This document shows positions 16,935-28,643 of a DNA stretch of 64,000 nucleotides, in pieces; within the stretch, counting starts at the first letter, position 1; each line of letters begins with the position of its first letter. The DNA comes from Pseudomonas sp. R5-89-07 (GTDB lineage: Bacteria; Pseudomonadota; Gammaproteobacteria; Pseudomonadales; Pseudomonadaceae), in NCBI RefSeq assembly GCF_003851685.1, contig NZ_CP027727.1, positions 2,542,001-2,606,000 on the forward strand, in the 5' to 3' direction. Below the pieces are notes generated by a model, which was not told the DNA's origin, ran no database searches, and saw only the letters and a list, made by a program, of their open reading frames with translations. Position numbers and translations under genes: made by a program.

Positions 16935-17843
16935 ATGACCACTAAACCCCGCATCGCCCTGATCGGCGAATGCATGATCGAACTGCAACACCGCGCCGAT
17001 GGCAGCCTGCACCAGAGCTTCGGCGGCGACACCCTCAACACGGCCGTGTACTTGCGCCGCGAGCTGGGCGAGATTGGCACCGTCGATTACGTCACGGCCC
17101 TGGGCGATGACAGCTTCAGCGATGCCATGTGCCAACAGTGGGCCGGCGAAGGCCTGGGACTGGGCATGGTGCAACGCCTGGCCGGGCGCCTGCCGGGTTT
17201 GTACTGCATCCAGACCGACGCCCACGGCGAGCGCAAATTTCTGTATTGGCGCAACGAAGCTGCGGTACGCGATTGCTTCACTACGCCGGCCGCCGAGCCG
17301 ATTCTGGCGGCCCTGCCGGCCTATGACCTGGTGTATTTCAGCGGTATCACCCTGGCGGTGCTGGGCGAAGTCGGGCGGGCGCGTTTGCTGCAGGCCTTGA
17401 TCGAAACACGTCGTCGCGGTGGCAAGGTGGTGTTTGACAATAATTACCGGCCGCGTTTGTGGGGCAATGTCGAGGCGACGCGGGTGGCGTATCGCAAGGT
17501 GTTGGCAGCAGTGGACATCGCGCTGCTGACTGAAGACGACGAGCGCGCACTGTTTGGCTATGAAGACGATGAACAGGTGTTTGCGGCGTATCCGCAGATC
17601 GAAGAAGTGGTGCTCAAGCGCGGGGCGGATGCATGCCTGATTCGCTGCGCAGGTGAACGCTTCGCCGTACCGGCGTTGAAGGTGGAAAAGGTGGTGGACA
17701 CCACGGCGGCCGGGGATTCGTTCAGTGCGGCGTATTTGGCCAGTCGGCTTCAGGGCGAGTCGCCTGAGCAGGCAGCATTGGCTGGGCATCGGTTGGCGAG
17801 CCAGGTCATCCAGGTGCCTGGGGCCTTGATCCCCAAGAGGTGA
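16935..17843 (+). CDS. kdgK: PfkB-family sugar kinase, probable 2-keto-3-deoxygluconate kinase
   Basis: The 302-residue ribokinase-superfamily enzyme has the N-terminal substrate region LIGECMIELQ and GGDTLNTAVYL, and the C-terminal catalytic signature VDTTAAGDSFSAAYLA containing the general-base Asp. It resembles 2-dehydro-3-deoxygluconokinases. As the last gene after the PLP dehydratase it would phosphorylate 2-keto-3-deoxygluconate to KDPG, feeding the Entner-Doudoroff aldolase. The kinase family is certain; the substrate is well supported by context but untested. Confidence 0.83.
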   Translation: MTTKPRIALIGECMIELQHRADGSLHQSFGGDTLNTAVYLRRELGEIGTVDYVTALGDDSFSDAMCQQWAGEGLGLGMVQRLAGRLPGLYCIQTDAHGERKFLYWRNEAAVRDCFTTPAAEPILAALPAYDLVYFSGITLAVLGEVGRARLLQALIETRRRGGKVVFDNNYRPRLWGNVEATRVAYRKVLAAVDIALLTEDDERALFGYEDDEQVFAAYPQIEEVVLKRGADACLIRCAGERFAVPALKVEKVVDTTAAGDSFSAAYLASRLQGESPEQAALAGHRLASQVIQVPGALIPKR

Positions 17844-17860
17844 ATGGCCGCCTGCGGCGG

Positions 17861-17947
17861 ATCGGGGGCAAGCCCCCTCCCACATTCGACCGCATTCTTT
17901 CAGTTGAAACGCGGTTAACTGTGGGAGGGGGCTTGCCCCCGATGGCG
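17861..17947. repeat. REPIN (family A, inverse arrangement)
   Basis: ATCGGGGGCAAGCCCCCTCCC and the inverted GGGAGGGGGCTTGCCCCCGAT are separated by about 45 bases. It lies between the convergent kdgK and parvulin genes, where it may also act as a bidirectional terminator. Confidence 0.88.
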
Positions 17948-17963
17948 GCCTGGAGACAACCCC

Positions 17964-18239
17964 TCAGTCGCGGTAAAACACCTGCACCAGGTGATACCCA
18001 AACTTGCTCTTGATCGGCCCGTGCACCACCTTCAGCGGTTTCTTGAAAATCACCGCATCAATAGCGCCCACCATCTGCCCCGGCCGCACTTCACCCAAGT
18101 CTCCACCGCGCTTGCCGGACGGGCAGGTGGAGTACTTCTTGGCCAGCACATCAAAGGCTTCGCCCTTGGCAATGCGCTGTTTGAGTTGTTCGGCTTCTTC
18201 ACTGGTTTTCACCAGGATATGGCGGGCTTGGGCTTTCAT
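17964..18239 (-). CDS. Parvulin-type peptidyl-prolyl cis-trans isomerase (PpiC-like), copy 1
   Basis: The 91-residue single-domain parvulin has ARHILVKTSEEAEQL at the N-terminus, then CPSGKRGGDLGEVRPGQMV and the C-terminal FGYHLVQVFYR, all family landmarks. It has no signal peptide, so it acts in the cytoplasm. It resembles the other short parvulin at 32713-32994 over its full length. It stands alone between a REPIN and the sensor-kinase gene. Confidence 0.92.
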   Translation of the reverse strand: MKAQARHILVKTSEEAEQLKQRIAKGEAFDVLAKKYSTCPSGKRGGDLGEVRPGQMVGAIDAVIFKKPLKVVHGPIKSKFGYHLVQVFYRD

Positions 18240-18282
18240 TCATCTCTACCAGGTGTGCGACGGCGCGCGATTATGCCTGAAC

Positions 18283-20820
18283 TCAGGCATCGACGCCGAT
18301 CATGCTGCGGATTTTGGTCGCCAGCAGGTCAATCGAAAACGGCTTGGCCACCATGTCCATGCCGTGCTCCAGAAAGCCCTGGCGCTCGGCGGCTTTTTCG
18401 GCGTAACCGGTCATGAACAGCACGCGCAATCCCGGCCGATGCTGGCGAGCGATTTCCGCCAGCTGCCGGCCGTTCATGCCCGGCAGGCCGACGTCGGTGA
18501 CCAACAGGTCGACGCGCAAGTCCGATTCCAGCAACGGCAGCGCCGTGCGCGCGTCCGCAGCCTGGTGCGCGGTGTAGCCCAGCTCGCCGAGCACATTGAC
18601 CACCAGCATGCGCACCGCCGGGTCGTCTTCGACCACCACCACCGCTTCGCCGGCCAGGGCCACCGGCGCCTCGGTCAAGCTGACGGGCTGGCTGCTTTCC
18701 AGCGCGGTGCCATGCAGGCGCGGCAGGTACAGGCGCACGCAGGTGCCCTGGCCCGGTTCGCTCTGGATGGTCACATGGCCACCGGATTGCTGGGCAAAGC
18801 CGTAGATCATCGACAAGCCCAGGCCGGTGCCTTGGCCGATGGGCTTGGTGGTGAAGAATGGGTCGAAGGCCTTGGCGAGGATTTTCGGCGCCATGCCGCT
18901 GCCGTTGTCGTGCACGCCGAGCATCACGTAATCGCCGGCGGTGACCGGCTCCAGGGTCGTAATGTCGGTGCCGTCCAGGTAACTGTTAGCGGTTTCGATC
19001 AGCAGTTCGCCGCCATCGGGCATGGCGTCGCGAGCATTGATCACCAGGTTGAGCAGGGCGTTTTCCAACTGGCTGGCGTCGGTGTTCACCGGCCAGATAT
19101 CCTTGCCCAGCTGCACTTTGAGGGCGATGTGCGCGCCCTTGGTGCGGCGGAACAGATCTTCCAGGGACGCCACCAACTGGTTGGGGTCGGTGGGGCGACG
19201 GTCCAGCGACTGGCGCCGCGAGAACGCCAGTAGCCGATGGGTGAGGGCAGCGGCGCGGTGGGCGGACGCCACGGCGGCATCGGCAAAGCGGCCAATGTCC
19301 TCGCTGCGGCCGTCGGCAATGTAGCGTTGCATCAGGTCGAGGCTACCGATGATACCGGTAAGCATATTGTTGAAGTCGTGGGCGATACCGCCCGTGAGCT
19401 GGCCCACCGCTTCCATTTTCTGCGCGTGGCGCAGGGCGTCTTCGGCGCGCTCGCGCTCGAACATTTCGTTCTGCAGGCGCTGGTTCGCCTCGGCCAGCGC
19501 CTGGGTGCGCTGGGCCACGCGTTCTTCGAGGTTCTCGTTGAGATGGCGCAGGGCTTCTTCGGTGAGTTTGCGTTCGGTCTCGTCGATCACAAAAATGTAG
19601 AAACCATTCACCGAACCGTCGTTGCTGAAGCGCGGCAGGTACTTCATCAACGCATGGCGCGCTCGCCCGTCGCGATGGGGCGTGACAGTCATGAAGCTGC
19701 ACGCCTTGCCGTTGAGCGCAGCGTTAATCTTGTCTTCGCGCCCGGCGTACACCTCATCACCAATGACTTCTCGGATGGTCTTGCCGTACAGCTCCTGGGG
19801 CGTTTTGCCGTACCAGTCGAGGTAGGCGCTGTTGTTCAGGCGAAAACGCTGCTCGTGGTCGACGTAGCCGATCAGTACCGGCATCGCGTTGATGATCAGC
19901 TGCAGCTCGGTCTGGCTTTGACGCAACGCCTGCTCGGTGTGCTTGCGTTCGGTGAGGTCCAGCGCGGCGCCGAGGAAGCGGGCCGGGCGGCCTTGCGCAT
20001 CCTTGTAGCAGCGGCCACGGGCAAACACCCAGCGCACCTGGCCGTCGGCCTGCAGCAGGCGGTATTCCTCGGCGTATTCGGTGCCGAAGGTGATGCAATG
20101 CTTGATGCTGCGCGTGACCATGCCGCGGTCTTCGGGGTGCACGCCAAGCAGGTAAGCGCTGATGGGCAGCAGGCTGGCTTGACTCGGGTCGACGCCATGC
20201 AAGTAAGCGAAATGCGCGTCGGCGATAAATCGGTCTTCGCCAATGTCCCAGTCCCAGGTGCCCACCGCGTCGGTCGCCGCCAGGGCAAGCTGCAGACGCT
20301 GCTCGGTGCTGTGCTGGGCCTTGAGGCTGTCTTCGGAGCGCTGTTGCAGTTCGAGGGCTTTGCTGCGCCGCTCGTTGGTTTCGATGGCCGTGACCAGAAT
20401 GCCGGCCACGTGGCCACTCTCATCGCGCACCGGGCTGTAGGTCAGGTCGAGCCAGATTTCAGTGTCGCGGTGGTTGCGTTGCAGTACGAAACGTTGCTCG
20501 CTGAAGGTGCGCACCTGGCCGCTGAGTACCGCGTCGTAGACCGGCGCGGCGAAGCTGTGCAGTTCCGGCCAGGTCGCGTGGACCGGCTGGCCCAGCGCAT
20601 CGGGGTGCTTGTTGCCGGCCAGCACGGCGAAACCATCGTTATAGAGCTGGGTAAGCTGCTCGCCCCAGAGCAGCAGCATCGGCATGGGCGAATGCACCAC
20701 GATATCCACGGCGGTGCGCAGACTTTGCGGCCAATCATTGGCCTCACCGAGGGGGCTTTGCGCCCAGTCCAGCCGCTCGATCATTGCAGCGGCTTCGCTA
20801 CCGGTGGATGTTCCATTCAT
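18283..20820 (-). CDS. PAS-containing hybrid sensor histidine kinase with C-terminal receiver
   Basis: The protein is about 845 residues long and has no membrane segment. The domain order is three PAS-like sensor modules (about 20-150, 180-305, 310-430), a coiled-coil linker, HisKA with the phosphorylated His in [13 protein letters not shown], HATPase with [14 protein letters not shown] and [12 protein letters not shown], and a receiver whose phosphoacceptor Asp is in [13 protein letters not shown]. The start at 20820 has GCAGGG upstream; an in-frame ATG at 20913 would add 31 residues of unlikely sequence. No response regulator is adjacent, so the output is unknown. It follows acetoacetyl-CoA synthetase on the same strand after about 140 bases. 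Confidence 0.88.
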   Translation of the reverse strand: MNGTSTGSEAAAMIERLDWAQSPLGEANDWPQSLRTAVDIVVHSPMPMLLLWGEQLTQLYNDGFAVLAGNKHPDALGQPVHATWPELHSFAAPVYDAVLSGQVRTFSEQRFVLQRNHRDTEIWLDLTYSPVRDESGHVAGILVTAIETNERRSKALELQQRSEDSLKAQHSTEQRLQLALAATDAVGTWDWDIGEDRFIADAHFAYLHGVDPSQASLLPISAYLLGVHPEDRGMVTRSIKHCITFGTEYAEEYRLLQADGQVRWVFARGRCYKDAQGRPARFLGAALDLTERKHTEQALRQSQTELQLIINAMPVLIGYVDHEQRFRLNNSAYLDWYGKTPQELYGKTIREVIGDEVYAGREDKINAALNGKACSFMTVTPHRDGRARHALMKYLPRFSNDGSVNGFYIFVIDETERKLTEEALRHLNENLEERVAQRTQALAEANQRLQNEMFERERAEDALRHAQKMEAVGQLTGGIAHDFNNMLTGIIGSLDLMQRYIADGRSEDIGRFADAAVASAHRAAALTHRLLAFSRRQSLDRRPTDPNQLVASLEDLFRRTKGAHIALKVQLGKDIWPVNTDASQLENALLNLVINARDAMPDGGELLIETANSYLDGTDITTLEPVTAGDYVMLGVHDNGSGMAPKILAKAFDPFFTTKPIGQGTGLGLSMIYGFAQQSGGHVTIQSEPGQGTCVRLYLPRLHGTALESSQPVSLTEAPVALAGEAVVVVEDDPAVRMLVVNVLGELGYTAHQAADARTALPLLESDLRVDLLVTDVGLPGMNGRQLAEIARQHRPGLRVLFMTGYAEKAAERQGFLEHGMDMVAKPFSIDLLATKIRSMIGVDA

Positions 20821-20962
20821 GAAAAGGCCCTGCGCATCACGCTTTGAAAAAATGACAACACCCATTATCCCAAGAGACAGCGACGGGTGGCTACCTGGAA
20901 AAATAGCATGCATTGCCGTTTTTTCTGCAAAACGCCGCGTCAGTGCTGAAACCTTTCATCTG

Positions 20963-22915
<1,953 letters not shown>

Positions 22916-22964
22916 GAGCAAGGTCTCTTCTTCTTATATAGGTCTTCCAAACAGTAGAGTTCCA

Positions 22965-23056
22965 ATGTGGGAGGGGGCTTGCCCCCGATGGCGGTGTTTC
23001 AGTTTGCACATTCATTGACTGACCCACCGCTATCGGGGGCAAGCCCCCTCCCACAT
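22965..23056. repeat. REPIN (family A)
   Basis: An ATGTGGGAGGGGGCTTGCCC unit pairs with its inverted copy ending in CCCTCCCACAT across about 45 bases. It interrupts the bdhA-aacS gap within the operon. Confidence 0.9.
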
Positions 23057-23079
23057 TTTTGATCTCCAGTGTTTGGGGG

Positions 23080-23853
23080 TTATTGCGCCAGCCAGCCACC
23101 ATCGATATTCCACGCCGCGCCCCGTACCTGGCTGCCGGCCTCGCTGCATAAAAACAGCACCAGCTCGCCCAGTTGCGGCGGCGTGACGAATTCCAGCGAC
23201 GGCTGTTTCTCCGCCAGCAGATCATGCTGCGCCTGTTGCGGGTCCACCCCGCTGGCCGCGCGATCATCGATCTGCTTCTGCACCAGCGGCGTCAGCACCC
23301 AGCCGGGGCAAATGGCATTGCACGTCACGTTGCTGGTCGCGGTTTCCAGGCCCACCACTTTGGTCAGGCCGATCACCCCGTGCTTGGCCGCTACATAGGC
23401 CGCCTTGCCCACCGAACCCACCTGGCCGTGCACCGAGGCGATATTGACGATGCGCCCCCAGCCCCTGGCCTTCATGCCCGGCAGGCTCAAGCGCGTGCTG
23501 TGGAACACCGACGACAGGTTGATGGCGATGATCGAGTCCCAGCGCTCTACTGGAAAGTCTTCCACCGCCGCCACGTGCTGGATGCCGGCGTTATTGACCA
23601 GAATGTCCACGCCGCCGAAGTCGCGCTCGGCATAGGCCAGCATCTCGGCGATCTGCGCCGGGTCGCTGACGTCTGCCGGGTGGTGCCCGACCTTGCCACC
23701 AAACGCCTGCACCTGGGCGATCACCGCGCTGGCATCGCCGAAGCCGTTGAGGATCAGGTTGGCGCCGGCCTTGGCCAGGCTCAGGGCAATGCCCAGGCCG
23801 ATGCCGCTGGTGGAACCGGTGACCAGGGCGGTCTTGCCGTTCAATGTCGTCAT
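23080..23853 (-). CDS. bdhA: 3-hydroxybutyrate dehydrogenase
   Basis: The 257-residue SDR closely resembles bacterial D-3-hydroxybutyrate dehydrogenases: TGSTSGIGLGIA at the cofactor site, NNAGIQHV, NIASVHGQVGSVGKAAYVAAKHG containing the Ser and YxxxK active site, and the C-terminal GAAWNIDGGWLAQ. It oxidises D-3-hydroxybutyrate to acetoacetate with NAD+. It lies seven bases after the GntP-type permease gene and before aacS, forming an uptake-oxidation-activation series. Confidence 0.94.
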   Translation of the reverse strand: MTTLNGKTALVTGSTSGIGLGIALSLAKAGANLILNGFGDASAVIAQVQAFGGKVGHHPADVSDPAQIAEMLAYAERDFGGVDILVNNAGIQHVAAVEDFPVERWDSIIAINLSSVFHSTRLSLPGMKARGWGRIVNIASVHGQVGSVGKAAYVAAKHGVIGLTKVVGLETATSNVTCNAICPGWVLTPLVQKQIDDRAASGVDPQQAQHDLLAEKQPSLEFVTPPQLGELVLFLCSEAGSQVRGAAWNIDGGWLAQ

Positions 23854-23860
23854 GAAAACC

Positions 23861-25252
23861 TCACACGATGCCGGTGGCGTAGAAAGTACCGATCACCACG
23901 AACACCGCGAGGGTCTTGATGATCGTGATGCCGAAAATGTCCTTGTAGGCTTCGCGGTGGGTCAACCCGGTCACCGCCAGCAGCGTGATCACCGCGCCGT
24001 TGTGGGGCAGGGTGTCCATGCCGCCGCTGGCCATGGCCGCCACCCGGTGCAGCACTTCAAGGGGGATATTGGCCGCATGGGCCGCTGAAATAAAGCTCTC
24101 GGACATCGCGGCCAGGGCGATGCTCATGCCGCCCGACGCGGAGCCGGTGATGCCCGCCAGCAAGGTCACGGTAATGGCTTCGTTGACCAGCGGGTTGGGG
24201 ATGCCCTTGAGCCAGTCCGCCAATACCAGGAACCCCGGCAGCGAGGCGATCACAGCACCAAAACCGTATTCGGAGGCGGTGTTCATTGCCGCCAGCAGCG
24301 CGCCGCTGACCGCACTCTTGCTGCCTTCGGCCAGCTTGCTTTTAATCGCCGAAAAACCGCACACCAGCACCACGATGATCCCCACCAGCAACGCCGCCTG
24401 CACCGCCCAGATCGCGGTGAGCTTGGCAATGTCGGTGGTCACCGGGGTGCTCATGCCCGGCAGGCTGAGGCTGTGGGTCTTGCCGTACCACTGCGGGATC
24501 CAGTGGGTGAACAGCAGGTTCATCACCCCCACCAGAATCAGCGGTGACAGCGCGACCCATGGGTTGGGCAGGCTCAGGTTGTCGGCCGTCTCCGGCTCGT
24601 TGCGCAGCTCTGTGCCATAGCCTTCACCCGCACGCTGGGCCTTGTTGCGCTGGCGCGACAGGTAGAGCATGCCGGCACAGAACACAAAGATCGTACCGAT
24701 CAGCCCCAACCACGGCGCCGCCCAGGCGGTGGTGTTGAAGAAGGTGCTGGGGATGATGTTCTGGATCTGCGGCGTGCCGGGCAGGGCGTCCATGGTGAAC
24801 GAGAACGCACCGAGGGCGATGGTCGCCGGGATCAGGCGCTTGGGAATATTGCTCTGGCGAAACATCTCCGCGGCAAACGGGTACACCGCAAACACCACCA
24901 CAAACAGCGACACGCCGCCATAGGTGAGCAGGGCGCAGACCAGCACGATCACCAGCATCGCCTGGCGCGTACCGAGCAAACGGATCGCGGCGGCGACAAT
25001 CGAGCGCGAAAATCCCGACAGCTCGATCAGCTTGCCGAACACCGCACCGAGCAGGAACACCGGGAAATACAGCTTGATGAAACCAACCATTTTCTCCATG
25101 AACACCCCGGTAAAGGCCGGTGCGACAGCGGACGGGTCGGTCAACAGAACAGCGCCGAGGGCGGCGATAGGGGCAAACAGGATAACGCTGTAGCCACGGT
25201 AGGCAGCCAGCATCAGCAGCGCCAGGGCTGCCAGGGCAATGATCACACTCAT
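23861..25252 (-). CDS. GntP-family permease, probable 3-hydroxybutyrate transporter
   Basis: The 463-residue inner-membrane protein has about 12 hydrophobic segments. GntP-family landmarks include LYFPVFLLGAVFGKLIELSG near the N-terminus and NTASEYGFGAVIASLPGF and LPHNGAVITLLAVTGLTH in the second half. It is the first gene of the operon behind a sigma-54 promoter and precedes bdhA. D-3-hydroxybutyrate is therefore the likely substrate rather than gluconate. Confidence 0.9.
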   Translation of the reverse strand: MSVIIALAALALLMLAAYRGYSVILFAPIAALGAVLLTDPSAVAPAFTGVFMEKMVGFIKLYFPVFLLGAVFGKLIELSGFSRSIVAAAIRLLGTRQAMLVIVLVCALLTYGGVSLFVVVFAVYPFAAEMFRQSNIPKRLIPATIALGAFSFTMDALPGTPQIQNIIPSTFFNTTAWAAPWLGLIGTIFVFCAGMLYLSRQRNKAQRAGEGYGTELRNEPETADNLSLPNPWVALSPLILVGVMNLLFTHWIPQWYGKTHSLSLPGMSTPVTTDIAKLTAIWAVQAALLVGIIVVLVCGFSAIKSKLAEGSKSAVSGALLAAMNTASEYGFGAVIASLPGFLVLADWLKGIPNPLVNEAITVTLLAGITGSASGGMSIALAAMSESFISAAHAANIPLEVLHRVAAMASGGMDTLPHNGAVITLLAVTGLTHREAYKDIFGITIIKTLAVFVVIGTFYATGIV

Positions 25253-25306
25253 GGTGTGTCTCCATCGAATTGTTATTTTTGTGGGGTAGCAGTTAAGCGG
25301 TGCTAT

Positions 25307-25322
25307 AGCGAGATATATGCCA
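25307..25322 (-). promoter_or_regulatory. Sigma-54 (-24/-12) promoter of the 3-hydroxybutyrate operon
   Basis: Read on the minus strand, TGGCATATATCTCGCT matches TGGCAYRNNNNTTGCW with a single mismatch and the required GG-N10-GC spacing. It lies about 55 bases before the permease start codon. The neighbouring gene encodes a sigma-54 activator, which strengthens the call. Confidence 0.75.
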
Positions 25323-25384
25323 GTTGCTTAACTTATTGAAATTAAACGATTTTTATCCTTTTGGTTCAGTGAATTTCCGATTTT

Positions 25385-25400
25385 GTCTCAATTTTGAGAC
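25385..25400. promoter_or_regulatory. Palindromic activator-binding site candidate 1 (GTCTCA box)
   Basis: GTCTCAATTTTGAGAC has perfect seven-base arms. It lies about 63 bases upstream of the -24 element, a usual distance for an enhancer of a sigma-54 promoter. Confidence 0.6.
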
Positions 25401-25413
25401 CAGCGCTGAACAA

Positions 25414-25503
25414 ATGTGGGAGGGGGCTTGCCCCCGATGGCGGTGGATCAGCCGGTACAAACATGGACTGGACCATTGCTATCGGGGCAAGCCCCCTCCC
25501 ACA
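25414..25503. repeat. REPIN (family A)
   Basis: An ATGTGGGAGGGGGCTTGCCC unit is paired with GGGGCAAGCCCCCTCCCACA. It is inserted between the two GTCTCA palindromes upstream of the 3-hydroxybutyrate operon. Confidence 0.88.
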
Positions 25504-25529
25504 GGAGTCTGTCTTGATAGTGGGATTTG

Positions 25530-25547
25530 AGTCTCATTAATGAGACT
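25530..25547. promoter_or_regulatory. Palindromic activator-binding site candidate 2 (GTCTCA box)
   Basis: AGTCTCATTAATGAGACT is a perfect 18-base palindrome sharing GTCTCA/TGAGAC arms with the site at 25385-25400. It overlaps the stop codon of the activator gene and lies roughly 210 bases upstream of the sigma-54 promoter. Confidence 0.6.
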
Positions 25548-26937
25548 AGGCGATCCCCAACGCCACCATCTTCTTGTACAACGTCGACCGCCCGAGCCCC
25601 AGCCGCTGCGCCGCTTCCACCACATTGCCCCCGCAGGCTTGCAGCGCCGCACCAATCACCTGCCGATCAAAGCGCTCCCTGGCGGCGCTGAACGTTTCTG
25701 CCTCTATCGACATCACCGTGTTGCGCTCAACCGGTGTAAAAGTGCCAATCGCCGCCCGAATCTCCCCGGCGTTCAACACCAGGTCATCACTCAGCAACGC
25801 TGCCCGCTCAAGCACATTGCGCAGCTCACGGATATTCCCCGGCCACGCATGCTGCGCCAACAGCGCCAGGGCTTCGCGGTCCAGTTCATGTTGGCTGCGC
25901 AGTTCTTCAAGGATGGCTTCGCTCAGCGCCGGAATATCCTCCAGCCGTTCCCGCAGCGGCGGCACCTGGATCGGCAACACGTTCAGGCGGTAGTACAAGT
26001 CCGCCCGGAACTCGCCGCGCTTGATCGCCGCTTCCAGGTCCATGGAGGTCGCCGCGATGACCCGCACATCGCTGTGCAGCATTTCGTTGGAGCCCACCGG
26101 CTCGAATTCCTTTTCCTGCAACACCCGCAGCAGCTTGCTCTGCAGCGGCAGCGGCATATCGCCGATTTCATCAAGGAACAGCGTGCCGCCCTGGGCAATC
26201 TGGAACTTGCCCGGACGGCCCTTGCGATCCGCGCCGGTAAAGGCGCCTGGCGCGGTGCCGAAGAATTCGGCTTCGAGCAGGTCGTGGGGAATCGCCGCGC
26301 TGTTGATGCTGACAAAGGCTTTGTGCGCACGCGGCGACGCGCCGTGAATGGCCTGGGCGAGCAATTCCTTGCCGGTGCCGGTTTCGCCCAGAAGCAGCAC
26401 CGGCGATTCGGCGCTGGCGCTGCGCCGCGCACGGCGCTTGACTTCAAGGCTGGCGGCGCTGGTGCCGATAAAATGCGCGAAGTTGTATTTGCTCTGGCGT
26501 GAGCGCAGCAACGAGCGGGTCGACGCCAGTTCCTGCTGCAGGCTCAGGTAGCGCTCGATCAGCGGCGACAGGTTGCGCAGCTCATCGAACAGCGCAAACC
26601 CGATCGCACCAATCACCGCGCCGGCATCGTCGTGGATCGGCAGGCGCATCACCACCAACGGGCCCTTGGGCGTGTCCTGGATGTCCAGCAGAATCGGCCG
26701 GTCGTTGCGCACCACCTGGCGCAACAGGCTGTTGGAAATCACCTGCTCGCAGGGTTGGCCGATGGCCTGCTCGGCGCTCTTGAGGCCGAAACGCTTGGCG
26801 TAGCGCTCGTTCATCCAGACGATATTGGCATCACGGTCGACAATTACCGTGCCTTCGCTGGACTGCTCGATGATCTCGAACAGCGACTGAATGGCCAGGC
26901 CGCGAACGTGTGGGTAGTCCTTGAGGCTGGTACTCAT
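25546..26937 (-). CDS. Sigma-54-dependent activator of 3-hydroxybutyrate catabolism (HbcR-like)
   Basis: The 463-residue enhancer-binding protein has a PAS sensor (IVDRDANIVWMNERYAKRFGL, about residues 20-130), then an AAA+ domain with Walker [13 protein letters not shown], the sigma-54-contacting GAFTGA loop and Walker [14 protein letters not shown], and a C-terminal Fis-type helix-turn-helix (VVEAAQRLGLGRSTLYKKM). It is encoded just upstream of, and in the same direction as, the gntP-bdhA-aacS operon, which has a -24/-12 promoter and two palindromes. This matches the HbcR arrangement known in Pseudomonas. Control of the operon is inferred from that context. Confidence 0.88.
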   Translation of the reverse strand: MSTSLKDYPHVRGLAIQSLFEIIEQSSEGTVIVDRDANIVWMNERYAKRFGLKSAEQAIGQPCEQVISNSLLRQVVRNDRPILLDIQDTPKGPLVVMRLPIHDDAGAVIGAIGFALFDELRNLSPLIERYLSLQQELASTRSLLRSRQSKYNFAHFIGTSAASLEVKRRARRSASAESPVLLLGETGTGKELLAQAIHGASPRAHKAFVSINSAAIPHDLLEAEFFGTAPGAFTGADRKGRPGKFQIAQGGTLFLDEIGDMPLPLQSKLLRVLQEKEFEPVGSNEMLHSDVRVIAATSMDLEAAIKRGEFRADLYYRLNVLPIQVPPLRERLEDIPALSEAILEELRSQHELDREALALLAQHAWPGNIRELRNVLERAALLSDDLVLNAGEIRAAIGTFTPVERNTVMSIEAETFSAARERFDRQVIGAALQACGGNVVEAAQRLGLGRSTLYKKMVALGIA

Positions 26938-26949
26938 GCGTGCAGAATC

Positions 26950-27066
26950 CTGTAGGCGCGAGCTTGCTCGCGAAGGTCGTCAGCAGTAATGCGGTATATC
27001 TGGAAAAAACGTGGCGTACTTGAGTTTTTTCGCGAGCAAGGGCTAGCCGCCCGCCTCGCTCCTACA
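26950..27066. repeat. REPIN (family B)
   Basis: CTGTAGGCGCGAGCTTGCTCGCGAA pairs with the inverted TTCGCGAGCAAGGGCTAGCCGC...CCTACAAG about 60 bases away. It lies between the activator gene and the yejF-like gene. Confidence 0.85.
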
Positions 27067-28633
27067 AGGGGATATGCGCCGCTGCCAGAAGCTCCTTGGT
27101 GTAGGGATGCTGCGGCGCCTCGAACACGCTGTGGCTGGGGCCGCGCTCCACCACTTTGCCGTCCTTGACCACAATCATATCGTGGGCCATCGCCCGCACC
27201 ACCGCCAGGTCATGGCTGATGAACAGGTAAGTCAGGCCGTATTTTTCCTGCAATTCGCGCAACAAAGCCACCACTTGTTTTTGCACTGTACGGTCCAGCG
27301 CGGAGGTCGGTTCATCCAGTAGCATCAATGCCGGCTTGAGCACCAGCGCCCGCGCAATCGCAATGCGCTGGCGCTGGCCGCCGGAAAATTCGTGCGGGTA
27401 ACGGTGCCGGCTGGCAGGGTCAAGGCCGACGTCCTTGAGCACCTGGATCACCTGGGCTTCGCGCGCATCGAGGCTGCACGGCGCGTGGACTTCCAGGCCC
27501 TCGCTGATGATCTGCTGCACCGACATGCGCGGGCTCAGGCTGCCATAGGGGTCCTGGAACACCACCTGCATCTGCTTGCGCCATGGGCGCATTTGCCGGT
27601 GGTTGAGCGGGTCTAGGGCTTCACCCTGGAAGCGGATGCTGCCGGTGGAGTCGAGCAAGCGCAGGATCGCCTGGCCCAGGGTCGACTTGCCCGAGCCGGA
27701 CTCGCCCACAATCCCCAGGGTCTTGCCACGTTGCACGCTGAGGCTGATACCGTCCACCGCCTGCAGGTAGCGCTTGCGCCGCAACAGCCCGCCGCCAAGG
27801 GCAAACTGCACGCTCAGGTCGTTAACCTGCAACACCGTCTCGCGCTCGTCGCCGCACAACACTTCGGCCGAGGGCTCGGCGTCCAGCAGCAGGCGGCTGT
27901 AGGGATGCTGCGGCGCGGTGAACAAGGTCTTGCAGTCGGCCTGCTCGACGATCTCGCCGGCGCGCATCACGCACACCCGCTGGGCAATGCTGCGCACAAG
28001 ATTGAGGTCGTGGCTGATCAGCAGCAGTGACATGCCCAGGCGTTGCTGCAAAGACTTGAGCAGCAGCAGGATCTTGCGCTGCACAGTCACGTCCAGCGCG
28101 GTGGTGGGCTCGTCAGCGATCAGCAGCTCCGGCTCGCAGGCCAGGGCCATGGCGATCATCACCCGCTGGCGCTGGCCACCGGAGAGTTGGTGCGGATAGG
28201 CCTTGAGCCGCTCCTGGGGTTTCTGAATACCCACCAGGTCGAGCAGCTCGAGGATCCTTGCCTGCGCCGCCTTGCCGCCCAGGCCCTTGTGCAGCAGCAG
28301 GGTTTCGCCGATCTGTTTTTCGATTGTGTGCAGCGGGTTCAGCGAGGTCATCGGCTCCTGGAAGATCATGGCGATGCGGTTGCCGCGCAGCTTTTGCAGG
28401 GCCGCAGGCGAGGCGCCCATCAGTTCCTGGCCGCGATACTTCACCGAGCCGGTGCTGTGGGTGCCGGCTTCGGGCAGCAGTTGCAGGATCGAGTGGGCGG
28501 TCACCGACTTGCCCGAGCCTGACTCGCCTACCAGCGCCAGGCATTCGCCGGGGCGCACGTCCAGGCTCACATTGCGCACCACGGTGTGGCCGCTGAAGGC
28601 CACGCTGAGGTCACGGATTTCGATCAGGTTCAT
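27062..28633 (-). CDS. yejF: ABC transporter ATP-binding protein with two domains, YejF-like peptide importer
   Basis: The 523-residue protein has two oligopeptide-type ABC domains in one chain. Each half has a GESGSGKS Walker A; the signatures are [14 protein letters not shown] and [14 protein letters not shown], and Walker B is [12 protein letters not shown] or [12 protein letters not shown]. The double-domain form is typical of YejF (microcin C/peptide importer) rather than the split OppD/OppF. It is the last gene of the yejABEF-like operon. Confidence 0.9.
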   Translation of the reverse strand: MNLIEIRDLSVAFSGHTVVRNVSLDVRPGECLALVGESGSGKSVTAHSILQLLPEAGTHSTGSVKYRGQELMGASPAALQKLRGNRIAMIFQEPMTSLNPLHTIEKQIGETLLLHKGLGGKAAQARILELLDLVGIQKPQERLKAYPHQLSGGQRQRVMIAMALACEPELLIADEPTTALDVTVQRKILLLLKSLQQRLGMSLLLISHDLNLVRSIAQRVCVMRAGEIVEQADCKTLFTAPQHPYSRLLLDAEPSAEVLCGDERETVLQVNDLSVQFALGGGLLRRKRYLQAVDGISLSVQRGKTLGIVGESGSGKSTLGQAILRLLDSTGSIRFQGEALDPLNHRQMRPWRKQMQVVFQDPYGSLSPRMSVQQIISEGLEVHAPCSLDAREAQVIQVLKDVGLDPASRHRYPHEFSGGQRQRIAIARALVLKPALMLLDEPTSALDRTVQKQVVALLRELQEKYGLTYLFISHDLAVVRAMAHDMIVVKDGKVVERGPSHSVFEAPQHPYTKELLAAAHIPL

Positions 28634-28643
28634 ACGCAGTCAC

